DNA of 19,147 bases. Source: Tannerella sp. oral taxon 808 (GTDB lineage Bacteria > Bacteroidota > Bacteroidia > Bacteroidales > Tannerellaceae). A model generated the notes under the pieces. That model was given only the letters and a program-made list of their open reading frames with translations, did not search any database and was not told the origin of the DNA. The stretch is taken from assembly GCA_002890585.1 (NCBI GenBank), contig MIQB01000037.1, positions 1 through 19,147 on the forward strand, in the 5' to 3' direction. How positions within the stretch are numbered: the stretch's first letter is position 1; every line of letters starts with the position of its first letter. The position numbers and the translations under genes are program-made. Positions 13,618-19,147 of the stretch are shown here, piece by piece.

Positions 13618-14577
13618 ATGAATACACATCATCACCACGATCATGGCCACGACCATGATCACCACCACGCGCACCATCACCATCACCACCACCATGCGGC
13701 CGACATGAAGGGGCGCAAATTGCTCTGGGCTACGGCGCTCAACTTCTCTATCACGCTTGTGCAGATCGTCGGAGGGATCGTTTCCAACAGCCTCTCGCTG
13801 CTCTCCGACGCCATCCACAACCTTGGCGATTCGTCGGCCATCTTCATTGCCTTCTTAGCCGGCCGCCACGCTGAGAAGCGTCCCGACCTACGCAAAACGT
13901 TTGGTTACAAACGCTCCGAGATCTTGGCGGCACTCTTCAACGCCGTCGCGCTGATCGTCATCTGCGTCTTCCTCTTCATCGAGGCTTACGAGCGCTTCCT
14001 GCACCCGGAACCGATCCGCGGCGCCGTGATGCTGACGGTGGCCACCTTCGGGCTGCTGGCTAACCTGATCTCGGTCGTCATCCTGCACCGCGACAAGGAG
14101 CGCAACCTGAACATCCGCGCGGCTTACCTGCACCTCTTGGGCGACACGCTCTCGTCCGTGGCCGTCATCCTCGGCGGCATCGCCATTTGGATCTGGCAGC
14201 TCTATTGGCTCGACCCGCTGATCACCGTGGCCGTGGGCATCTACATCATCTGGCACACCTGGGGCATCGTCCGCCAGACGGTCGACATCCTTATGCAGGC
14301 CGCGCCCGAGGAGGTAGACCTGCACGACGTGCAAAAGCACACCGAGGGAATGGCTGAGGTGAAGGACATGCACCACCTGCACATCTGGAAGATGGACGAT
14401 GAGCACATCCACCTTGAGGCGCACATCAACCTCTGCGAAGACCTGCCCCTCTCCGACGCACAAGCGATCGGCCGCCGCATTGAGGAAATGCTCCGCGCCG
14501 AGTTTGGCATCAGTCACGTCACGTTGCAATTGGAGTACGAAGGCTGCCGCCCCCGTTGCGGATTGATTCAGGCGTGA
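13618..14577 (+). CDS. CDF (cation diffusion facilitator) metal exporter, CzcD type, His-rich N-terminus
   Basis: Inner-membrane exporter of zinc-like divalent cations. Of the first 26 residues 18 are His, a likely metal-binding cytoplasmic tail. Six hydrophobic segments follow. The metal site is visible as SDAIHNLGD (D64, H67, D71) and HLLGDTLSS (H172, D176), the latter two as expected for the H-x3-D site of TM5. The C-terminal domain (about 235-319) has MHHLHIWKMDDEHIHLEAHI, the usual CDF cytoplasmic fold. The gene is 79 bp after the MATE gene. CATCTTTG at 13571-13578 is a near match to a -7 box, so it may have its own promoter. It is followed directly by array 3. Zn2+ is the likeliest substrate, with Co2+ or Cd2+ possible. 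Confidence 0.93.
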   Translation: MNTHHHHDHGHDHDHHHAHHHHHHHHAADMKGRKLLWATALNFSITLVQIVGGIVSNSLSLLSDAIHNLGDSSAIFIAFLAGRHAEKRPDLRKTFGYKRSEILAALFNAVALIVICVFLFIEAYERFLHPEPIRGAVMLTVATFGLLANLISVVILHRDKERNLNIRAAYLHLLGDTLSSVAVILGGIAIWIWQLYWLDPLITVAVGIYIIWHTWGIVRQTVDILMQAAPEEVDLHDVQKHTEGMAEVKDMHHLHIWKMDDEHIHLEAHINLCEDLPLSDAQAIGRRIEEMLRAEFGISHVTLQLEYEGCRPRCGLIQA

Positions 14578-14588
14578 GGGAGGGGGGC

Positions 14589-15057
14589 GAAACGCAATGC
14601 TTTTCGGACTTCAAAAATCATTTTGGAGCAAAATGCAATGCTTTTCGGGCTTCAAAAATCATTTTGGAGCGAAATGCAATGCTTTTCGGCCGTCAAAATT
14701 CATTTTGGAGCAAAATGCAATGCTTTTCGGGCTTTGAAATTCATTTTGGAGCGAAATGCAATGCTTTTCGGGCTTCAAAAATCATTTTGGAGCGAAATGC
14801 AATGCTTTTCGGCCGTCAAAATTCATTTTGGAGCAAAATGCAATGCTTTTCGGGCTTTGAAATTCATTTTGGGGCAAAACCCACCGGGTTTCGGGCTTTG
14901 AAATTCATTTTGGGGTGAAACCCACCGGGTTTCGGGCTTCGAAATTCATTTTGGGGCAAAACCCGCCGGGTTTCGGGCTTTGAAAATCATTTTGGAGCAA
15001 AACCCGCCGGGTTTCGGGCTTCGAAATTCATTTTGGGGTGAAACCCACCGGGAATTG
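14589..15057. repeat. Tandem array 3: 41-bp units with two dyads each
   Basis: Eleven full 41-bp units start at 14589, 14630, 14671 and so on to 14999, and a partial twelfth starts at 15040. The period is exact throughout. Units 1-7 carry AAATGCAATGCTTTT; units 8-11 carry AAACCC-(A/G)CC-GGGTTT at the same place. Both are dyads. A second stem in most units pairs GCTTCAAAA-type with TTTTGGAGC-type arms. Units 2-4 (14630-14752) and 5-7 (14753-14875) are near-identical 123-bp copies. The array fills almost the whole 14578-15081 gap between the convergent CDF and flippase genes, where no ordinary terminator was found. Reading frames through it only cycle through the repeat. Confidence 0.92.
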
Positions 15058-15081
15058 GTCTCCTAAATTCTCAACGATGAA

Positions 15082-16326
15082 TTATCCATTCCGCCCCCCA
15101 ATCAACCCATACTTCCTGACGAAGAATGCGCGATAACCCAAGACGACGACCTCGGCCACGATCAGGGCTAAGGCGTAGAGGTAAATGCTGTTGAGGTGGA
15201 AGTAAATCATCACTGAATAGCAGAGGAGGAGGGCCGCGGTGGAGCAAATGACGCTGATGTTGAACGGGCGCTGCCGACCGAAGGCGACGAGCACGGAGGT
15301 GCCGAAGAAGACGGAGAAGCCGGAGAAGAAAAGGTAAAGGCAAAGCAGGCGCAGCAGGGCGGAAGCCTCGGAGAGCTCGCCGTGGGAGAGGATGCGCACG
15401 ATGGGGTCGGACAGGGCGAAGAGCGTCACGGTGATGGCGACGATGAGCAGCGCTACGATGCGCAAGAGCGAAGGGAGCATGGCGCGATCGCGCGAGCGGG
15501 AGAGGTTCGGGTAGAGCGCCTGGTTGAGCATTTGGATCGGTACCATGCCGCCGTTGATCACCTTCTGCGCCACGTCGAAGGCGGCCACCTCGGCGCCCGA
15601 GAGGTAGATGCCGCTCATGATCTTGGCCATGTAGGCATTAATGGCTAACGAAGCACGCGAGGCGAAGAAGGGGATGCTGTCGAGGAAGGTTCGGCGGATG
15701 AAAGCGATGGGGGGGAAGCAGAGGCGTATGCCGTCGCGGACAAAGACGTAATAACACGAAACAGCGGCCGAAAGGATCAGTCCGAGCGACTGCAAGAGGG
15801 CGATGTAGGGATAGTCGTCGGCGTGGCGGATAAAGAGGAAGAGGGTGACGGTGTAAAAGGCAATGGAGATGAAGCGCACGATGGTGAGCACCCTCATGTT
15901 CTCCCGACCCTGGTAGTACCAGACGGGCAGCCAGATGTCGGACAGGCACGCGAGGAAGGCGAAGGCGAGCAGCGTGGAGATGGCGCTTAGTGCGGGGATG
16001 AAGCGGATCATCAGCGCCAGCACGGCTGTGACGACGAGGGCCAAGGCGGACTTGATGAGGATGACGGAGCTGAAGATCTGGTTGAGCCGCTGGGGGTTGT
16101 TGCGGTGGATGGAGACATCGCGCACGGCGGAGATGTCGAGCCCGAAGTTGATGAAGAGGGTGAAGAGGGCGACGATGGCTTGGGCAAAGACGACCGTGCC
16201 GTAGCGCTCCTCACCGACCACACCGAAGAGGTAAGGCAGGGCAATGAAAGGCATCACCATGCGCATGACCTCGAAGAGGGTCAGGTAGGAAGCGTTTTTG
16301 AGTACGAGGCCGTATTTGCCGAACAT
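15082..16326 (-). CDS. Wzx-like polysaccharide flippase / oligosaccharide transporter
   Basis: This 414-residue membrane protein has about twelve hydrophobic segments. It starts with LVLKNASYLTLFEVMRMVMPFIALPYLF and GEERYGTVVFAQAIVALFTLFINFGLD, the usual N-terminal pattern of the polysaccharide biosynthesis (MVF/RfbX) family. Such proteins move lipid-linked repeat units across the inner membrane. The start is placed at 16326 (MFGKYGLVLKN), 29 bp after the Wzz-like stop; an upstream start at 16428 would overlap that gene by 73 bp with a non-membrane, basic extension. It is the third gene of the leftward polysaccharide unit. The actual glycan (capsule, O-antigen or other) is not shown. Confidence 0.88.
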   Translation of the reverse strand: MFGKYGLVLKNASYLTLFEVMRMVMPFIALPYLFGVVGEERYGTVVFAQAIVALFTLFINFGLDISAVRDVSIHRNNPQRLNQIFSSVILIKSALALVVTAVLALMIRFIPALSAISTLLAFAFLACLSDIWLPVWYYQGRENMRVLTIVRFISIAFYTVTLFLFIRHADDYPYIALLQSLGLILSAAVSCYYVFVRDGIRLCFPPIAFIRRTFLDSIPFFASRASLAINAYMAKIMSGIYLSGAEVAAFDVAQKVINGGMVPIQMLNQALYPNLSRSRDRAMLPSLLRIVALLIVAITVTLFALSDPIVRILSHGELSEASALLRLLCLYLFFSGFSVFFGTSVLVAFGRQRPFNISVICSTAALLLCYSVMIYFHLNSIYLYALALIVAEVVVLGYRAFFVRKYGLIGGRNG

Positions 16327-16355
16327 GTGAGGAGTCGGGGGGGAGGGGGAGCGCT

Positions 16356-18020
16356 TCAGTCGGCGGCGGTGTCGGTGCGCTTCATTTCCTTGCGGAGCAA
16401 CCGGTACTGGTCGCGGCAGACGATCCATCCGATGGAGAGCACCAGCGTCAGCACAAAGAACCCAGCCAAGGCGAACACTTTGCGCGGCGCAACGGGTTTA
16501 GCCTTGACGAAGGCCGTGTCGACGATCTTGGCGCGGTCCGTCTTCTGGCCGAGTGCGAGGCCAATCTCTTCACGCTTCTGCAGCAGGATGAGGTAGACGC
16601 CTTGCAGAATCTCTTGCTGGCGCTTGTAGTCTACATAGACGCGTTCTTGCACGGGGATCGACCCCATGCGGTCGAGCAGCTCGCGCTCTTGCTTCTCCAA
16701 GGAGCGGCGGGTCAGCTGCATGCTCTGCTGTGCGTTGTTGATGCTCTGGAAGACGGTTTCGCGGAGGCGATCCACTTGTGTGGTGAGCGAGGCCACCATG
16801 GGGTTCTGCTCGTTGGAGTTGCGGATGGCTTTCTCGCGTTCCAAGAGGGCTTGGTTGTAGAGGAAGATGGCGCTGCCCTCGGTCTCCGCAGCGCCGGAAG
16901 TGAGCAGCGAGGGGACGAGCTTATACCGGTTGGCGGGGTTCTTCACGAAGGCATCCATCAAGGCGATCATGTTGGCCTGCGTCTCGGCCTCGATCATGCG
17001 GCCCTTCAAGTCGCGCATGTATTCAGCGTAATACTGTATGTCATACTCCACATCCGTGATCTTGTTTGCTGCCTTGTAGCGCTCAATGTTTCGCTCCACC
17101 TTCTCTAACTCGTCCATCACGTGCGCGATGCGTTCGTTGAGGAAGACGAGCGAGACGTCGCTCTGGGACTTCTTGTAGTCGTAGGCCTCTTGGTTATAAT
17201 AATCGATGAGTACGTTGAGCATATCCTTGGCGCGGCGGCGCTCATAGTCGGTGCAGCTGAGCTCGATGATGTTGGCCGACTTGGAGTAGTCTTCGATCAG
17301 GAAGTCGTCCGCAGCCTTTTCGGCCACCCACCTGGGGGGATAGACGGTGATGTCGAGCTTCACGCCACCGTTTGACGCTCCAGCGCGCTGCTTCACCCGC
17401 TCGAAGCGGAAGGTCTTGCCGTGCAGTCTCACCTCGGCAGGGAAGCCGTCGAAGTGAAACGTCTCCTTCTTACCATCGGCCTTAGCCTTGATCGTCACCT
17501 CGTCGCGATCGGTGGCGGTGAGGCGAAACTCCACCTTGTCGTCGAGTGCATCGAGGGTGGTAGAGTCACAGATTACGTGCACGGGTTCTTCGCCGTAGAG
17601 CTTAATGAAGGAGAGGGGGCGCCGATATTCCGCATAGAGCCCCAGTCGCGTGACCATCTTGCGCATGAGGCTATTGGAGCGCAGGGTGGAGATCTCGTCG
17701 TCGATGCTGACGCCGCTTCCGCTGCTCAGCCCACCCAGGCCGAAGGTCTTCATCACGCCAGCAGCGTCGCCCAGACCGATGCCACCGGAGGCCATCATGC
17801 TGGCGTCGTCTTGTATCTGTATGCGAGCCATGATCTCGTAAGTCTTCGGGTAAACCAATAAATAAATGATAGCTGCCACCAGTGAGATGATGGCTGAGAC
17901 GAGGATCACGGTGCGTTGCCGTAGGTATCCGGCGATGATGGGGCGCAGCCCGACGGCCTCGCGGTCGTCAGCAGCGATGGGGCGTGAAGCCTCCTGGTCG
18001 AGTTCGTTGTTCATTTCCAT
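16356..18020 (-). CDS. Wzz/GumC-type polysaccharide chain-length or co-polymerase protein
   Basis: This 554-residue inner-membrane protein has the Wzz layout. The first membrane segment is at about 39-58 (TVILVSAIISLVAAIIYLLV). A long periplasmic part follows, with helices and coiled-coil character around 290-480 (for example FLNERIAHVMDELEKVERNIERYK). A Pro-rich KAKPVAPRK precedes the second membrane segment at about 515-535. There is no C-terminal tyrosine-kinase (Walker) domain, so any BY-kinase would be separate. The start is ATG at 18020, which shares a base with the TGA of the upstream gene (TGATG); a GTG at 18023 is the alternative. Coupled to the wza-like gene and followed by the flippase. 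Confidence 0.9.
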   Translation of the reverse strand: MEMNNELDQEASRPIAADDREAVGLRPIIAGYLRQRTVILVSAIISLVAAIIYLLVYPKTYEIMARIQIQDDASMMASGGIGLGDAAGVMKTFGLGGLSSGSGVSIDDEISTLRSNSLMRKMVTRLGLYAEYRRPLSFIKLYGEEPVHVICDSTTLDALDDKVEFRLTATDRDEVTIKAKADGKKETFHFDGFPAEVRLHGKTFRFERVKQRAGASNGGVKLDITVYPPRWVAEKAADDFLIEDYSKSANIIELSCTDYERRRAKDMLNVLIDYYNQEAYDYKKSQSDVSLVFLNERIAHVMDELEKVERNIERYKAANKITDVEYDIQYYAEYMRDLKGRMIEAETQANMIALMDAFVKNPANRYKLVPSLLTSGAAETEGSAIFLYNQALLEREKAIRNSNEQNPMVASLTTQVDRLRETVFQSINNAQQSMQLTRRSLEKQERELLDRMGSIPVQERVYVDYKRQQEILQGVYLILLQKREEIGLALGQKTDRAKIVDTAFVKAKPVAPRKVFALAGFFVLTLVLSIGWIVCRDQYRLLRKEMKRTDTAAD

Positions 18021-18823
18021 CACTTCCTTCTGAGCGCCACTACGACGGTGGTGATCACCGAGGCCGCCGTGAGGATGGTCGATATGATTGTCAGGGTGTA
18101 TTGTTGCGCTGAGCTGTAGTTGGCGTTGCGCTTCTTAGCGTTGTTGGGCTCTACGTAGACTACATCGTTTTGCTTGAGGTAGAAGTAGGGCGAAGCGAAG
18201 ATGTCGGGGCTGGTCATGTCTACGCGGCCGTATTCCTTGTGGCCGTTGTTGTCGCGCACGATGAGGATGTTTTTCCGATTGGCATTGATCGTCAGGTCGC
18301 CCACCATACCGAGGGCGTCGAGGATGGAGAGGCGATCGTTGCGCACGTTGATGCTTCCCGGGCGGGAGACTTCGCCAAGGACGGTGACTTTGTAATTCAC
18401 GATCTGGATGTTCACCATAGCTCCGTCCACGTATTTGCGTATTTGTTTCTGTAGCTCTTCCGTCAGCTGGCCTTTGGTCAGGCCGGCGGCGTGCACTTGG
18501 CCGAGGACGGGGAAGTTGATGTTGCCCTCTTTGTCCACTAAATAGGTGCGGAGCTTGGTGTCAGACGAGACGCCGGTCTCGCCCTGCGTCATGTAAGCAA
18601 ACGGTGGGGGATTGAACGGTGTCACCACAGAGGGGTTCCACGCGGTGACGGTGATCGTCAATAAGTCATCCTCTGCAATGGTGGCCGAATAAGTGCGGTT
18701 CATCCGTTCCCAGTCAGCTTTTGTGAGCTTGTCGATGCCTTGGAAATAGGTTACATCCTTCGGCACGGAGCAGGCTCCCAATAAGATCAGCAGACTTACA
18801 ATCGGTAATAGTTTACCCTTCAT
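18020..18823 (-). CDS. Wza-like polysaccharide export lipoprotein
   Basis: Outer-membrane export component of 267 residues. Its signal ends in the lipobox LLGAC (lipidated C18) and SVPKDVTYFQGID follows, typical of the Bacteroidales family. The export (Poly_export) domain covers about 45-130 (AEDDLLTITV, LVDKEGNINFPVLGQVHAAGLT). The SLBB-like part follows (VTVLGEVSRPGSINV). A C-terminal hydrophobic segment ends in VALRRK. The start is at 18823 because the signal peptide begins there; an in-frame start at 19030 would put 69 residues before it and run into array 4. It is the first gene of the polysaccharide unit, overlapping the Wzz-like gene by one base. Confidence 0.92.
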   Translation of the reverse strand: MKGKLLPIVSLLILLGACSVPKDVTYFQGIDKLTKADWERMNRTYSATIAEDDLLTITVTAWNPSVVTPFNPPPFAYMTQGETGVSSDTKLRTYLVDKEGNINFPVLGQVHAAGLTKGQLTEELQKQIRKYVDGAMVNIQIVNYKVTVLGEVSRPGSINVRNDRLSILDALGMVGDLTINANRKNILIVRDNNGHKEYGRVDMTSPDIFASPYFYLKQNDVVYVEPNNAKKRNANYSSAQQYTLTIISTILTAASVITTVVVALRRK

Positions 18824-18850
18824 TATCAATTCGTTTTTTTTAACGGGTCG

Positions 18851-18858
18851 CAAAGATA
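18851..18858 (-). promoter_or_regulatory. Candidate -7 box for the polysaccharide unit
   Basis: On the minus strand this reads TATCTTTG, an exact TAnnTTTG match, 28 bp upstream of the ATG at 18823. A good -33 TTTG is not found at standard spacing. The rest of 18824-19013 holds nothing else I recognise; array 4 lies beyond it. Confidence 0.5.
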
Positions 18859-19013
18859 TTGATATATCAACTCGTGCGATGGCCGCATGTTTTGGCAAAA
18901 ATTCCATGTTACAACGCGGCCTGTAGGCATTTATTATCTCCCCGAATGGGCATGAAAAAGGGAGCGCCGCAGCCGGTGCATGACGCCCCCTGATTCCCCT
19001 TGTAGATGCCATG

Positions 19014-19147
19014 TTTTTGATCATCGCCACTTGGCGGAAAGCTCCGCGCGCCAGTTTTTGATCATCGCCACTTGGCGGTAAGCTCCGCGCGCCAGTTTTT
19101 GATCTCCGCCACTTGGCGGTAAGCCCCGCGCGCCAGTTTTTGATCTC
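19014..19147. repeat. Tandem array 4: 41-bp units, running off the right edge
   Basis: Units start with TTTTTGATC at 19014, 19055, 19096 and 19137, exactly 41 bp apart; the fourth is cut by the window. Each has a hairpin (T/C)CGCC-ACTT-GGCGG, a GC-rich CCGCGCGCCAG stretch and the T5 that begins the next unit. The sequence is unrelated to array 3 although the period is the same. It lies about 190 bp upstream of the wza-like start. Confidence 0.88.

Noticed and set aside
14556..14918. Rightward frames of 92 and 120 codons through array 3
   Set aside because: The 41-bp period forces the same residues to recur in every frame; there is no independent start context and the CDF stop lies inside one of them.
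18824..19030. 69-residue N-terminal extension of the Wza-like protein
   Set aside because: It would bury the lipoprotein signal peptide and begins inside the tandem array.

Overview
The window comes from a GC-rich member of the Bacteroidota, most likely order Bacteroidales. Three things support this: the mutY-ssb-gldE-gldD-phosphopantetheinyl transferase cluster, the DUF4270 / short glycogen-synthase-like / panC / panD neighbourhood, and TAnnTTTG-type -7 promoter boxes with no obvious Shine-Dalgarno sequences. A Tannerella-like oral species would fit, but that is a guess.

Layout. At the left edge lies the 3' end of an AT-rich gene of unknown function (+), closed by a strong terminator. Next come a 21-bp tandem array, a hypothetical gene with a charged KKPED-repeat tail (+) and its terminator. 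From 7920 down to 1968 one long leftward transcription unit reads SulP anion transporter, mutY, ssb, gldE, gldD and a phosphopantetheinyl transferase, with gaps of 0 to 72 bp; ssb also has its own candidate promoter. A 23-bp tandem array separates this unit from the leftward pair GT5-like protein and DUF4270 lipoprotein (ATGA overlap). A divergent intergenic region then leads to the rightward genes panC, panD, a MATE exporter and a His-rich CDF metal exporter. A 41-bp tandem array lies between the CDF gene and the leftward polysaccharide genes: Wza-like export lipoprotein, Wzz-like chain-length protein and Wzx-like flippase. A second 41-bp array, unrelated in sequence, starts upstream of the wza-like gene and runs off the right edge.

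How the genes work together. panC and panD supply the last steps to pantothenate, the precursor of the 4'-phosphopantetheine that the transferase at 1968-2633 attaches to carrier proteins. gldD and gldE are envelope proteins that travel with the repair and replication genes mutY and ssb. The right-hand genes export a surface polysaccharide.

The most notable observations are two. (1) ssb is split by a +1 frameshift in a six-C tract, separating the OB fold from the DDLPF tail. (2) Four tandem arrays of unrelated sequence (21, 23, 41 and 41 bp units) sit at gene junctions, and each is built from dyad-symmetric units. In two arrays, diverged units keep their stems through paired changes. In the CDF-flippase array the tolerated changes are G-U wobbles that pair only in rightward RNA. 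A REP-like hairpin with a GTAG foot lies between panC and panD.
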